From positions 1-64,000 of the forward strand of contig JAITCH010000011.1 of assembly GCA_031283185.1 (NCBI GenBank): a stretch of DNA of 64,000 nucleotides, read 5' to 3'. Below are positions 28,971-39,976 of the stretch, piece by piece (position 1 is the stretch's first letter; each line of letters begins with the position of its first letter). The DNA comes from Rickettsiales bacterium (lineage in GTDB: Bacteria > Pseudomonadota > Alphaproteobacteria > Rs-D84). Position numbers and translations under genes: made by a program. Under the pieces are notes generated by a model. The model worked only from the letters and a program-made list of their open reading frames with translations. It did no database searches and had not been told where the DNA came from.

Positions 28971-29684
28971 TTACACACCGGCAAAAACTTTCTGCACATC
29001 GTCCAGGTCTTCTAACGATTCAATTAATTTATCAACCTTGGCCATATCATCGTCTGACAATTCCACGGGCGCGGTCGGCAGCCAGGTAAGTTCCGCCTTT
29101 TCCGCTTCACCGAATTTTTTCTGTAATGCCGTCATCGCGGGCATAAAGTTTTCGGTCGCGGTCGTTATGATATATGCTTCGTCATCGCTTGCATCCAAAT
29201 CGTCAGCCCCTGCATCAATGACCGCCTCGAACATTGCGTCTTCTGATGCCGTGGATTTTTTATAAACGATCATTCCGACACGATTGAACATAAAGGCGAC
29301 GCTGCCGGATTCGCCCATATTCCCGCCGTTTTTTTGGAAGACATTACGGACTTCGGGAACGGTGCGGCGCGGGTTGTCGGTCATAGCCTCTACGATTATT
29401 GGAACTTTGGCGGGGCCATAGCCTTCATAGCGAACGGATTCGTAATTTTCGCCGCCTGCTGCGCTGCCCTTGTCCATAGCGCGTTTGATATTGTCGTTCG
29501 GCATATTTAATTTGCGCGCTTGAATTATAGCAAGGCGAAGTCGCGGATTATTTTCCGGCGCGGGATCGCCGAGTTTTGTAGCCATAGTAATTTCGCGGGC
29601 GAGTTTTGTGAACTGCCCAGCCTTGGCGGCGTCTTGCGCGCCCTTGCGGTGCATTATATTATGCCATTTGGAATGTCCTGACAT
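28971..29684 (-). CDS. yebC: YebC/PmpR family protein
   Basis: MSGHSKWHNIMHRKGAQDAAKAGQFTKLAREI. Confidence 0.96.
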   Translation of the reverse strand: MSGHSKWHNIMHRKGAQDAAKAGQFTKLAREITMATKLGDPAPENNPRLRLAIIQARKLNMPNDNIKRAMDKGSAAGGENYESVRYEGYGPAKVPIIVEAMTDNPRRTVPEVRNVFQKNGGNMGESGSVAFMFNRVGMIVYKKSTASEDAMFEAVIDAGADDLDASDDEAYIITTATENFMPAMTALQKKFGEAEKAELTWLPTAPVELSDDDMAKVDKLIESLEDLDDVQKVFAGV

Positions 29685-29759
29685 ATTTTTCTTCCTTTTG
29701 TAATTTATTAGTCATTGCCCGGCTTGACCGGGCAATCCCGGCAACATATAATATACACT

Positions 29760-30344
29760 ATGATTGGAAAAATTCAAGGTCTTCTCGATTCGGTTGTGGA
29801 TAACGCCGCTATTGTTATGGCGGGCGGTGTCGGATACAGGGTTTTTATGGCGACAAACGCATTGGCGGCGTTAAAGGTCGGCGCGCCTGCGACACTTTGG
29901 ATTGAAACCCATGTGCGCGAAGATCATATACATTTATATGGATTCCCGTCTAATGATGATTTGAATATGTTTAATATGCTGACATTGGTGCAGGGTGTTG
30001 GGCCGAAAGTCGCGCTTGCGATAATGGGAACATTGCCGACCGGGGCGATAATCCGGGCGATTGCCACGGGGGACAAGGCGAGTTTGACCGCCGCGCCCGG
30101 CGTAGGCGGCAAGGTTGCAGAGCGGATGATTACGGAATTGAAGTCCAAGATAAAGGGCATTTCGGCAAACGCATTGCCAGAATTGGAAGGCGCGCCAACT
30201 GGGATTTTTGCGGACGCGGCGTTGGCATTAGATGGATTGGGATATAAAAGGGCGGCGATACTGCCCGCACTCAGGAAAATTTTAGAAGACAATCCGGCAT
30301 TACCATTGGATCAGGTTATTACTAGTGCGTTGAAGGTATTGTGA
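29760..30344 (+). CDS. ruvA: Holliday junction helicase RuvA; start set at MIGKIQG, upstream ORF residues derive from repeat R2
   Basis: IETHVREDHIHLYGF; LVQGVGPKVALAIM; APGVGGKVAERMITELK. Confidence 0.94.
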   Translation: MIGKIQGLLDSVVDNAAIVMAGGVGYRVFMATNALAALKVGAPATLWIETHVREDHIHLYGFPSNDDLNMFNMLTLVQGVGPKVALAIMGTLPTGAIIRAIATGDKASLTAAPGVGGKVAERMITELKSKIKGISANALPELEGAPTGIFADAALALDGLGYKRAAILPALRKILEDNPALPLDQVITSALKVL

Positions 30345-30345
30345 T

Positions 30346-30466
30346 AAAATTCCCCTCCGGTGGAGGGGTGGACGGCGCAGCCGGACGGGGTGGGTCTGCG
30401 TTTTGTATAAAGGGTAGACCCACCTCCCGGGCTTCGCCCGGACTCCTCCATCGGAGGAGAATTATA
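30346..30466. repeat. R4 pair between ruvA and OMP gene
   Basis: attcccctccggtggaggggtggacggcgcagccggacggggtgggtct...agacccacctcccgggcttcgcccggactcctccatcggaggagaatt. Confidence 0.82.
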
Positions 30467-30536
30467 ATGGATAAATTCCCCTTAAAAAAAAGCCGATTTT
30501 ATGATATAATGGTTTTAAGTTTAGGAAACCACGACT

Positions 30537-31532
30537 ATGAAACTACTTAAAATTATGCTTGGCGCATTGGTTGCACTTGGCGCGACAAATGCAAATGCGA
30601 ATTGGTCTTATTTACAGGATAAGGACGATGGCGCGCGCTTTTATATATCCGTCAAGGGCGGACTGGCGCAAAGTTTCGGCGGGAAAACACAAGATGCAAT
30701 GGGCGATATGATCTATCTCTTTTATCCGCCCGAAGACCTAATACCAGCCGGAACTTATGCCGCAGTATTAATGACCGAAAAAGAATGTCGTGAGTATGGC
30801 AATAGTCTAGTGTCCAACGGCGGACTGGCGGCATCCGGCTGTTATCCCCTTGGATATGTTCCGCTCGGCGATATAACAAAGCAGTTCGAGGTTCGCACAT
30901 TAAGCACAAATCTCGCCGCGGGATTTGTTCTGCCGAATTCCCCGCAGGTTCGTATGGAATTGTCTTGGGATCATTTATCCGAATCCCGTTATGACACATC
31001 TCCGCTTTTCACCGGAGTAGAAGGCGAGTTCATAATTTGGGACGGGACAAACGACCCTGATATTGTCCCGGCAGTTGTTCCGTATTCGGGTTCAATCGCC
31101 TCATCGGTTTCCAGCGATATAGTGATGATGATGATGTATTATGATTTCTTTGACGGAATGTCAAAGCCACAAAAGACCATCATTCCATATATTGGCGCGG
31201 GATTCGGACTTGCGACCAGTCAAGTGCAAATGACCCTTGGCGATTCCAATGGGGTATTTTATGAAACGGGTTCGTTTGATCCTTATTTTGATTCGACGAA
31301 TGGATTCCCGCCAAGCAGTTCCAGTTCTCAGGGATTGGCGGTTGCCGGCGCGCTTGGGTTTTCATATGGATTGGTAGAGCACGCATTTATGGATGTAGGG
31401 GTCAAGGCAATATACGCAAACAAAATTAATTGGACATTGATTAATACGGATAACGGAATGGAAAAAAATATCATATCCGCTGGTCCGATGATCTACGGCA
31501 TCTTCAACATCGGATTTAGATTCGAGTTTTAA
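30537..31532 (+). CDS. Outer-membrane beta-barrel protein
   Basis: Signal peptide, aromatic beta strands, terminal FNIGFRFEF. Confidence 0.75.
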   Translation: MKLLKIMLGALVALGATNANANWSYLQDKDDGARFYISVKGGLAQSFGGKTQDAMGDMIYLFYPPEDLIPAGTYAAVLMTEKECREYGNSLVSNGGLAASGCYPLGYVPLGDITKQFEVRTLSTNLAAGFVLPNSPQVRMELSWDHLSESRYDTSPLFTGVEGEFIIWDGTNDPDIVPAVVPYSGSIASSVSSDIVMMMMYYDFFDGMSKPQKTIIPYIGAGFGLATSQVQMTLGDSNGVFYETGSFDPYFDSTNGFPPSSSSSQGLAVAGALGFSYGLVEHAFMDVGVKAIYANKINWTLINTDNGMEKNIISAGPMIYGIFNIGFRFEF

Positions 31533-31559
31533 TTAAAGCCTCGCCCGGTCGTTATGGCA

Positions 31560-33533
31560 TTACTCCAAATACAATAAATCTTCCTGCAAACTTTTGATCC
31601 GATCGCGCGTCTCGCCCGCTTTCTCAAATTCTAAATCTTCCGCAAACTTTTTCATCTGCTTGGTTAATGCCGCAATCTCTTTCTTTATATCAGTCGGATC
31701 CAGCGCACCCTTATTGGTATAAATATACTGCGTCTTTTTCCTATCCTTTATATCTTCCCCGACCTTATCAAATACATTTTTCATAATGGTCTTCGGAACA
31801 ATCCCGTGTTTTTTATTATAAGCCTCCTGCTTTGCCCGCCGCCTACTCGTCTCGCCTAATGCCTCTTCCATACTTTTCGTAATTCTATCGGCATATAAAA
31901 TAACCCGGCCATTTGCATTTCTAGCCGCGCGACCAATGGTCTGTATTAAGGATCTCGCCGACCTTAAAAATCCCTCTTTATCCGCATCCATTATCGCAAC
32001 CAATTCGCATTCGGGAATATCCAACCCTTCGCGGAGCAAATTTATCCCGACCAAGACATCAAACATTCCGGCGCGGAGTTGCCTTATCAACTCTATCCTT
32101 TCCAGCGTCTCAACATCCGAATGAAGATACCTTGCCCTCACCCCATTTTCGGTTAAATACTCCGTCAACTGCTCTGCCATTTTCTTCGTTAATGTAGTTA
32201 TCAAAACCCGGCCTTTTTGCGTTTTACACCGGGATAAAATATCATCAACTTGATTCTCGGTCGGACGAATTTCACACTCCGGGTCAAGAAGTCCAGTCGG
32301 CCTAATAACCTGCTCTGCCACTATCCCTTTTGACAGCCCAATTTCATAATCATTCGGGGTCGCCGAAACATAAATCGTATCCGGGCGGATTTTATCCCAT
32401 TCTTCGAACTGCAAGGGCCGATTATCCATTGCCGATGGCAGTCGAAAACCATAATCCACCAATGTCTGCTTGCGCGATCTATCCCCTTTATACATCGCCC
32501 CAATTTGCGGAACGCTGACATGCGATTCGTCTATAAATAAAATCGCGTCCGGCGGCAAATACTCAAACAAGGTCGGCGGCGGCTCTCCCGGCGCGCGTCC
32601 CGACAAGAACCTGGAATAGTTTTCAATCCCCTTACAGGTTCCGGTCGCCGACATCATTTCCAAATCAAAATTCGTCCGTTCGCGCAATCTCTGTTCTTCT
32701 AAAAACTTCTTCTCGTCCTTAAAGAAATTAAGGCGGTCTTCCAATTCCGTTCTTATGGCTTTAATAGCATCCGTAATAATATGGCTTTCAGTCGCATAAT
32801 GGCTATTCGGATAAATAGAAATATGCTGAACCTCCGCAAGTGTCTTGCCAGTCAAACTATCAATTTCCAAAATGCTTTCAATTTCATCTCCAAAGAATGA
32901 CAGCCTTATAACCCTATCTTCCGAATGCGGAGGGAATATCTGCACGGCATCGCCTGACACCATAAAGTCGCCCCGAGAAAACCCTATATCATTTCTTTTA
33001 TATTGCAATGCAACCAATCCCAATAACATTTCCGGCAAGGCAATTTTCTGCCCTACGCTAAACGACCGGCACATAGTCTTATATTCCTCTGGATCGCCCA
33101 AACCATAAATGGAAGAAACCGAAGACACCACTATCGTATCTCTAAACTCCAACAACGACCTGGTCGCCGAATGCCGCATCCGCTCCAACTGGTCGTTGAT
33201 CGCCGCGTCCTTATCTATATATGTATCGGTTGTCGGCACATAAGCCTCGGGCTGATAATAATCATAATAAGAAACAAAATACTCCACATGATTGTTCGGA
33301 AAAAACGCCTTCATTTCCGTGAATAACTGCGCCGCCAAAATTTTATTCGGTGCCATAATAATGGCAGGCCGCCCAAGGTTGGCAATAACATTCGCCATAG
33401 TGAATGTCTTACCCGAACCCGTCACGCCAAGCAGCGTCTGATCACGGCGACCCGATTTCAACCCTTCGGTCAATTCCCGAATGGCGGCAGGCTGATCTCC
33501 CATAGGCAAAAAATCCGATTTAAGATTGAACAA
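31560..33533 (-). CDS. uvrB: Excinuclease ABC subunit B
   Basis: [43 protein letters not shown] motif at C-terminus. Confidence 0.98.
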   Translation of the reverse strand: MFNLKSDFLPMGDQPAAIRELTEGLKSGRRDQTLLGVTGSGKTFTMANVIANLGRPAIIMAPNKILAAQLFTEMKAFFPNNHVEYFVSYYDYYQPEAYVPTTDTYIDKDAAINDQLERMRHSATRSLLEFRDTIVVSSVSSIYGLGDPEEYKTMCRSFSVGQKIALPEMLLGLVALQYKRNDIGFSRGDFMVSGDAVQIFPPHSEDRVIRLSFFGDEIESILEIDSLTGKTLAEVQHISIYPNSHYATESHIITDAIKAIRTELEDRLNFFKDEKKFLEEQRLRERTNFDLEMMSATGTCKGIENYSRFLSGRAPGEPPPTLFEYLPPDAILFIDESHVSVPQIGAMYKGDRSRKQTLVDYGFRLPSAMDNRPLQFEEWDKIRPDTIYVSATPNDYEIGLSKGIVAEQVIRPTGLLDPECEIRPTENQVDDILSRCKTQKGRVLITTLTKKMAEQLTEYLTENGVRARYLHSDVETLERIELIRQLRAGMFDVLVGINLLREGLDIPECELVAIMDADKEGFLRSARSLIQTIGRAARNANGRVILYADRITKSMEEALGETSRRRAKQEAYNKKHGIVPKTIMKNVFDKVGEDIKDRKKTQYIYTNKGALDPTDIKKEIAALTKQMKKFAEDLEFEKAGETRDRIKSLQEDLLYLE

Positions 33534-33601
33534 TCACGCTTCCTTATTTGTTCCCCCTATAATAATGTGTTATAATCATAAATCAAGGGAGAGGGCACAA
33601 A

Positions 33602-36070
33602 ATGAAACGATCTGTTAGAGCGCGCGCAATATGGTTTCCATCCATTGTCGTAGCAGTCGCGGCGGTCGCCGCTTTATTATTCCCGGCATTTTCGGACTTT
33701 TCTTATATAAAGGCCGGTATGGCCAACGCCCTATCCGCCCGTTCCGGCGCAGAGGTATCCATCAACGGAAGCGTTAAAATCGCCCTCCTGCCCCGCCCTG
33801 TTCTTCGGGCGCATGAAGTAGTCGCAAAGACAACTGACTATCAGATCTCTGCCAATGCCCTTCAATTTCCCATCAGCATAGAAAACATTCTTGCGCCGGC
33901 CGCCGCTGCCGTCCCGTCCGAAATAACCATCCGCGGCGGAACATTATTAACAAATGACCGCAAGTTCACCGAAATCAACGGCCGGGCAACTTTGGCTGGC
34001 AAATCATTCTCCGGCTCGTTTGAACACGCAGGGCGCAAATTCATCGCAAGCATATCTGACGGCGCGGCGAAAATTGAAAACCCAAACCTTGCCCTACGCG
34101 CTGAATTCAAGTTTGATGCAAACGGATGCGAAGGAACCTTTAAGGGATCCTTCCAAAACCTGGAAACATTTCTGAACGAATGGGGTTATAGTTTCAGCGA
34201 AGTAGCCAAGCGACCCTGGGCAATAACCACCGAATTCAACCTTGACCGCGCGGGACTCAACCTCAAAAATATGACGCTCGCCTCTGCGGATACCATATTG
34301 TCCGGCCGGGCGACATTTCCCAAAAACGATGTCCAAACACTTGATCTCGTAATGGCGGACGGCAACCTTGGGATTTTAGAAATCCCGGATTTAACCGACA
34401 AAAACATCAATATCATCGGGTCGGGCAAATTTGACTTCCGCGGGCGGACAGCCAAAAAATTCGATATATCAATGGCGGGCGGAATCCTCAAACGCGCCGA
34501 CATTCTGGGGGATGACTGGAACATCCACGCATCGGGCAGTTTCAAGGGCGGCAAGGCCGAAAACCTTGACCTGTCTCTATTCGAGAAAGACGGCCGCGCA
34601 ATCGCCGGAATATCCGCGCCAGCATCCGTCCGCTGCATCCTGACCACCAGCGGCGAAAACTGGGAATGTTCATCTCTCTCCATCAGTGGCGAATCGTTTT
34701 CAATGTCCGGCGCGGCCGAAATGCAAGGCGGACAAATGAACCTTAAACTTGACCGCATCAATGGAATGGAAATAAATGACATTATAAAGTCAGCAACCGA
34801 CCGATTCCAAAACGACATAAAAATCACCTTCCCGGGCGGACAATTCGGAATCGGAAATTCATCAAAAACCTATGCTAATGATAAAGCCAAATTAAAAGAT
34901 ATACCATTCAAGTCCTCCATAACCGACCTTATTCCGCCCGCCCTCGTGCAGAAAATAAAGGGCAAAATCAGCGCGGAATCCCGCTCGGGTTTTGAGAGTT
35001 TTGCCTTTGATTCCGACAACCTTAAAATCGCAATAACCGACAACAACGGCGCAATCCAATTTGCGGCATCCGGGCGCGACTTTGCCGGAATTTTTGGCGA
35101 TGTCTTCCCGGGCGCGGGCGGCAAGTTTCTAAAACCCGACCTGCCCTTTGACATATCCGGCAATTTCTCAGGCGGCGACTTTGACGATATAAAAATCAAT
35201 ATCGCAGGGCAAGAATTCACCGGCCGGGGCGCGGATGGACGAATATCGCTGAACGGAAAAACCCTTAACATTGACGATCTGAAAAGCCCGGATTGGAATA
35301 TAAATTTCGAGCAGTTGCAATTCGTCTCCCAAGACCCAATGCTGTCTATGTTCAGAATAACGCCGGACTTTTCGCTTGCCACCGCCCGGGTAATTTCCGG
35401 CGGCGCGACATATCAAGATCTGGCATATTCCAAAATCGGCACGGCGCAAAAGGCGTCATTGACCGACGGCTCTACCGGGGTCGGGGTTTGGGAAATAACC
35501 CGCCGGGGCGGCTCGGAATACGAGATAAATGTCAAAATATCCGGGTTTAAAATCCCCGGCCTTTTTGCAAATTTGCCGGGGCTAAATGTGGAAGGCGCGA
35601 CCCTCACGGCAGAGGCTTGGCTGACCACTATGGGTCTAACCGCCAACGATGTCAGACAGAATTTGGCTGGCAGCGCGGAACTTAATTTTGACGGCGGCAA
35701 GGTGGTGGGGATTGACACCCGCCGGGTATTCGCCGCGCCCATATCGCACGGCAATGCGTTTGATGTTGTCAGTTCTGCTTTTGCAAAGGACGCCTCTATG
35801 CCGATACGCACCCTTAATGTTCCACTTCGGATAAGCGGCGGCTCGGCATTGTCCAGCGCGCCGATGAACATCCGATCGGACACATCAAATATCAGTGGAT
35901 TTATAAAGTCGGATTCGGAAGGAACGGCAGCGAAATTGTCTGTTGTATTTAAGAACGGGGCGGCCGAACCACGACCACTGGAAGTTCGGGTTGCGCCATC
36001 GGGGGCGAGTTTTGACCGCGAAGAGTTGTTCCGCTCTGTCGATCCAGATTATATTAAATCAATTAAATAA
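33602..36070 (+). CDS. AsmA family protein
   Basis: N-terminal TM plus long beta-rich repeats; C-terminal AsmA-like RTLNVPLRISGG. Confidence 0.75.
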   Translation: MKRSVRARAIWFPSIVVAVAAVAALLFPAFSDFSYIKAGMANALSARSGAEVSINGSVKIALLPRPVLRAHEVVAKTTDYQISANALQFPISIENILAPAAAAVPSEITIRGGTLLTNDRKFTEINGRATLAGKSFSGSFEHAGRKFIASISDGAAKIENPNLALRAEFKFDANGCEGTFKGSFQNLETFLNEWGYSFSEVAKRPWAITTEFNLDRAGLNLKNMTLASADTILSGRATFPKNDVQTLDLVMADGNLGILEIPDLTDKNINIIGSGKFDFRGRTAKKFDISMAGGILKRADILGDDWNIHASGSFKGGKAENLDLSLFEKDGRAIAGISAPASVRCILTTSGENWECSSLSISGESFSMSGAAEMQGGQMNLKLDRINGMEINDIIKSATDRFQNDIKITFPGGQFGIGNSSKTYANDKAKLKDIPFKSSITDLIPPALVQKIKGKISAESRSGFESFAFDSDNLKIAITDNNGAIQFAASGRDFAGIFGDVFPGAGGKFLKPDLPFDISGNFSGGDFDDIKINIAGQEFTGRGADGRISLNGKTLNIDDLKSPDWNINFEQLQFVSQDPMLSMFRITPDFSLATARVISGGATYQDLAYSKIGTAQKASLTDGSTGVGVWEITRRGGSEYEINVKISGFKIPGLFANLPGLNVEGATLTAEAWLTTMGLTANDVRQNLAGSAELNFDGGKVVGIDTRRVFAAPISHGNAFDVVSSAFAKDASMPIRTLNVPLRISGGSALSSAPMNIRSDTSNISGFIKSDSEGTAAKLSVVFKNGAAEPRPLEVRVAPSGASFDREELFRSVDPDYIKSIK

Positions 36071-36073
36071 GGC

Positions 36074-36228
36074 CAAAAAATATTGGACGACTTTTCGTCT
36101 GCCGGTCTATAACGCCCACTAACTTCGAAACGGCGGGGAACACTCATTGGTAGACACCAACATCGCCCCGCCGTTCCTGGTTATTGGCCGTTCTATCCTC
36201 GGCATCGCGGTCGTCCTGATATTTTTTG
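36074..36228 (+). repeat. Structured dispersed element, copy 1
   Basis: CAAAAAATAT/ATATTTTTTG; GGACGAC/GTCGTCC; TGCCG/CGGCA; TAAC/GTTA; AACGGCGGGG/CCCCGCCGTT; TTGGT-agac-ACCAA. Confidence 0.85.
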
Positions 36229-36348
36229 CACGATATTAATTATAGCGTTAAAGTCCCCTTCGCTGGCGAAACCATCTGTCCGCCTTCGGCGGCCGGGGTA
36301 GTGGTTAATAAGTCATTGCCCGGTTTAACCGGGCAATCTCGCCGAATA

Positions 36349-36483
36349 AAATTCCCCTCCCGGGGAGGGGTGGATGCGAAGCAGACGGGGTGGGCAATGA
36401 GCATAGTCTAAATGCCAAGCCTTTGATTAATGGTAGACCCACCTCCTCGCCTTCGGCGGGACTCCTCCACAGGAGGAGAATTA
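36349..36483. repeat. Full-length palindromic repeat R4 pair
   Basis: aattcccctcccggggaggggtgg...ccacctcctcgccttcggcgggactcctccacaggaggagaatt. Confidence 0.8.
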
Positions 36484-36487
36484 ATAA

Positions 36488-38473
36488 TTACTTCTTGCTC
36501 CCAACACTTACCTGATCGCCCCAACCTGCTACCGCGCTACCCGCAACCTTACACTGCACAGACTCAAAGCCCTTGTCTACCTGATGCGCTTTCACAAAGT
36601 GATTCGTTATGAACCCGCCAAGCGCGCCGACCGCTACCGCCGCACTAGCATCAAACGCAAGCCGTTTTACATTGGTCGTTCCGTCAGTCTTTTTCAACCA
36701 ACTCGCGGAATCCAGTTGAAACGCCGACAAATCCGCAAGGGTTTCAACTGGCGCAGGCTTTTCTTCTTTACACGCATCTGCCAATTTATTGCCCTTTTCA
36801 AGGGATTTGTTGAATGTTCCAGCATTATTATCACATTGCACACATATCTGTGTAATATCATTTTTTGATAATTCGTTGTAATCTTGGTGCCGTGTTATAA
36901 TCTCGAAAAATGCCAGTTCGCATTTGGTCGGAACATCAATGACCGGTTCTGGGGTGCAAAATTCTAGCAGATTTTTATCGTTTATTTGTTCTGGATATTT
37001 ATCTATAAATTCCTTAAATTTATCTTTTCCGCAAGTCGCGCATACTTCATCCCATTTTTCTTTGTTTATATTCGGATAATCTTCCACCTTTTTACCATCC
37101 GGCAAACAAGACGGCGGATCACGATAGTCCTTGCAAAATTTTATCGTTGCTGTAACACCCATATCATAAAATGATTTTTCTTGTTTTTTATAGTCTTCCA
37201 TAAAAGCGGCGAATTTTGTTGCGTTGCAACTTTCGCAAATGTTATCCCAAATTTTCTTATCATAACTTGAAGAATCGCCCAACAAACTTGCCCGTGTTAC
37301 ACCTTTGGGAAGACAGGATGGCTCCGGGTCGGCCGGTTTTTCACAAGGCGTCCAATACTTCATATCCTTGCCCTTGCCTGTGGGTTTGCAGGAACGCATT
37401 GCGCTACCTTCGCCACAAATTAAATTCTGTCCTTCGTTTTTCTTACTGATATAAGTATGAACTGTAAATGTTTCACCGCCGCTCGTATATTTATATTCCT
37501 GTGGCTTTTTTTTCAAGAGATCAATAATCGTATTTCCATTAACATCCGGTGTTTTAGCATCGCAACAATGAATCTCTTTTTTATACGGAAAGCAATATTC
37601 CTTCATTGTTCCGTCTTCATTAAATAAAAAATCACTAATACGCTTATTGTCTATTACTGCCTTTGTATCGCCGCAATCTGACCATTTATAATCGTCCCTT
37701 GTGTATTCGGAACCACTTTTTTCCGATATGCATATTTTTTCCTGTCCCGGATTACAATTTAATGTAAATGAGCCCCCTGCTCCATAAGGCGTTATCTTGT
37801 CCTTAAATTCTTTTTCTAATTTGTTGTTTATTGGTCCGCAACAATGGCGTTTTCCATCACTGGCCTTTTCACATGTATACTCACTAGTGAACCTATAATC
37901 TTCATAATTCACACATTCCGTCAATATCTTATCTCTGTTCCAATAACCCTCGCAAACTCTTACTTGTCCGCTAGGGCAATCTGCTGTGTCTTTTTCACCT
38001 CTTTCAAGCGCAACGACTTTGCCTTTAAGAAACTCATAAGTCTTGCCCGTTTTACAGCAAACCCAAGAATCGCCTTTTTGTTTGCATTGGCTATTTTGTG
38101 GATCAATTAATTCTTCAAACAATTTGATGTTCTTGTCAGTTGCGGGGGCTGGTGATGCATTATTAATTTTAGGACAGAGTTTATCAAGATATTCTTGGAC
38201 TTTGTCTTTATGTAATTTTTGCTTCTTTTTATACTCTTTCATCTCTTCGCCGTGTGGACCCACAAGACTATTCTCTTTAACAATTTGATCTAAACCTACT
38301 AATTTAAGATACGCATTAATATAATCGCCACGCCCTGTATCAGAACATCCGTTTGGACTCGCGGCAAAACTTGGGGAAAAAATTGTGCTGAAAACAAAGG
38401 CAGCAAAAATTATCCTAATAGTCTTTATAGGTGTGTGTGTGTGTGTGTGTGTAGGTTTCTGCCATTTTTTCAT
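36488..38473 (-). CDS. Cys-rich exported protein, paralog family copy 2, with (AC)11 in N-terminal coding region
   Basis: MKKWQKPTHTHTHTPIKTIRIIFAAFVFSTIFSPSFAAS; repeated CxxC...KF..F modules; conserved C-terminal LADLSAFQLDSASWLKKTDGTTN...GDQVSVG. Confidence 0.85.
   Translation of the reverse strand: MKKWQKPTHTHTHTPIKTIRIIFAAFVFSTIFSPSFAASPNGCSDTGRGDYINAYLKLVGLDQIVKENSLVGPHGEEMKEYKKKQKLHKDKVQEYLDKLCPKINNASPAPATDKNIKLFEELIDPQNSQCKQKGDSWVCCKTGKTYEFLKGKVVALERGEKDTADCPSGQVRVCEGYWNRDKILTECVNYEDYRFTSEYTCEKASDGKRHCCGPINNKLEKEFKDKITPYGAGGSFTLNCNPGQEKICISEKSGSEYTRDDYKWSDCGDTKAVIDNKRISDFLFNEDGTMKEYCFPYKKEIHCCDAKTPDVNGNTIIDLLKKKPQEYKYTSGGETFTVHTYISKKNEGQNLICGEGSAMRSCKPTGKGKDMKYWTPCEKPADPEPSCLPKGVTRASLLGDSSSYDKKIWDNICESCNATKFAAFMEDYKKQEKSFYDMGVTATIKFCKDYRDPPSCLPDGKKVEDYPNINKEKWDEVCATCGKDKFKEFIDKYPEQINDKNLLEFCTPEPVIDVPTKCELAFFEIITRHQDYNELSKNDITQICVQCDNNAGTFNKSLEKGNKLADACKEEKPAPVETLADLSAFQLDSASWLKKTDGTTNVKRLAFDASAAVAVGALGGFITNHFVKAHQVDKGFESVQCKVAGSAVAGWGDQVSVGSKK
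38431..38452 (-). repeat. (AC)11 dinucleotide tract (GT on + strand), candidate phase-variation tract
   Basis: gtgtgtgtgtgtgtgtgtgtgt read directly. Confidence 0.9.
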
Positions 38474-38542
38474 CTTCTCGTCCGCTGTTAATACATAATT
38501 ATTATATCATTTTTTGTGCATTTTTACAAAATATAAAATTCA

Positions 38543-38645
38543 AGGGATTTGCCCCCTGGCCTTTTGATTTGCCGGGGCAAATCCCACATTAAACTAAAAC
38601 GGCACAAAGTGCCGTCATCCCCGTGAAGACGGGGATCTCAAATTG
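38543..38645. repeat. Composite R1+R3 repeat (~100 bp)
   Basis: gggatttgccccctggccttttgatttgccggggcaaatcccacattaaac...gtgccgtcatccccgtgaagacggggatctcaaattg; near-identical copy at 63105-63210; R1 also near 10032, 28440 (inverted), 50387. Confidence 0.82.
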
Positions 38646-38751
38646 GACAATGCCGAATTAATTTGATTTTTTACAATCTGAGATTCCCGCCATCCACACC
38701 CCACGAACAAGTTCGCGGGGACCCCGGGCGCGGGAATGACAAATAAATAAT

Positions 38752-38890
38752 TCCCCTCCGTTGGAGGGGTGGCCGCGAAGCGGACGGGGCGGTTTAACCA
38801 CATATAACCACACTGCTTGCCAAAATGTGGCTAAACTACCCCGTCAGTCGCTCCGCGACTGCCACCCCTTCAATGAAGGGGAACTTTTTA
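38752..38890. repeat. R4-type pair downstream of the pil operon
   Basis: ttcccctccgttggaggggtggccgcgaagcggacggggcggttt...aaactaccccgtcagtcgctccgcgactgccaccccttcaatgaagggg. Confidence 0.82.
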
Positions 38891-38894
38891 ATTA

Positions 38895-39968
38895 CTATGA
38901 AATCGCGGCTGCGACCTGATCCTGCAACTCAAATGTTCCAAACACCACCCACGCAATAACCACCGAAATTACCAATATCCCAACCGAATTAAGCATATTG
39001 GAAAGCCCCTCTATCCTGCTTACCGCGCCATCCATATATCCATTCGCCACATTCATTAAATTCTTATCAAAATTATCTAACTCAGCATAAATCTTCAAGT
39101 CGCCTATAATCTCTTCATTCGGAAACTTCGTTTCCGCTTGCTCCAAAGCATCACCTAAATTCCGCCCCGCTATTACCCCAAACAACGCCTTATCCGAAAC
39201 ATCCGATAAATACTTATTGGAACTGCCCGCCATAATTTTTAATGCCTCTGGCAATGTCGCGCCCGCACGCATCAATGACGCCAATGACACCAACCACCCG
39301 GCCGAACTGGAAATTTTATAAAGCGACCAAGGCGGAAACCTATCCAACATAACCCTAAATCCCCCAGTCAAGCGCGACATACTTAATCCCGCCAACACTG
39401 CCGCAACCGCAAGTCCCGTCGACACCGCCACCCAATTCGCCCCGGCAAATTCCGACACATTGACCAAGGTCCTTGCCGCGCCGCGCCACACCACATCGCG
39501 CCCCACTGCCTCTAACATCGGCGGCACAAGAAATTCCCCCACCATAACCACAATCGCCACACTTGCCACCAGCAAAAACAACGGGTAAGCCAAAGCCGAA
39601 ATCAATGCCGAACTTATTTTACCACTACCCTCCGTAATCCGCACGGTATTATCCAATGCGATCGACAATTTCGACATATCGCCGACCGACAGCATTAATG
39701 TTTCAATTTCCGGCACCCAGCCCTGCACAGCCTCGGGGAAACTATAACCCCTCTCCAACTTATCCATCCAATCGCGGAATGCAATCGCAAACGGCTCGCC
39801 CGGCTTTTTTCCATTTCGACTCTCTATATTATACAGCCTATCCAGCGCGTCCAATAATGTGAATTCGCCCCGCAACAATGATGCTAATTTTCTATACGCA
39901 CCCAATCGCTTATCCGTATCAAGACGAAATGAAATTTTTGCATAAAAAGTTTCCAATCTATTCGCCAT
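38895..39968 (-). CDS. Type II/IV secretion inner-membrane platform protein (PilR/PilC-like)
   Basis: PilC/GspF-type topology; downstream of ATPase. Confidence 0.8.
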   Translation of the reverse strand: MANRLETFYAKISFRLDTDKRLGAYRKLASLLRGEFTLLDALDRLYNIESRNGKKPGEPFAIAFRDWMDKLERGYSFPEAVQGWVPEIETLMLSVGDMSKLSIALDNTVRITEGSGKISSALISALAYPLFLLVASVAIVVMVGEFLVPPMLEAVGRDVVWRGAARTLVNVSEFAGANWVAVSTGLAVAAVLAGLSMSRLTGGFRVMLDRFPPWSLYKISSSAGWLVSLASLMRAGATLPEALKIMAGSSNKYLSDVSDKALFGVIAGRNLGDALEQAETKFPNEEIIGDLKIYAELDNFDKNLMNVANGYMDGAVSRIEGLSNMLNSVGILVISVVIAWVVFGTFELQDQVAAAIS

Positions 39969-39976
39969 TGCACCCT

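Noticed and set aside
31121-31137. (GAT)n run in the outer-membrane protein gene
   Set aside because: Trinucleotide and short; length change would not shift frame, so not a phase switch.
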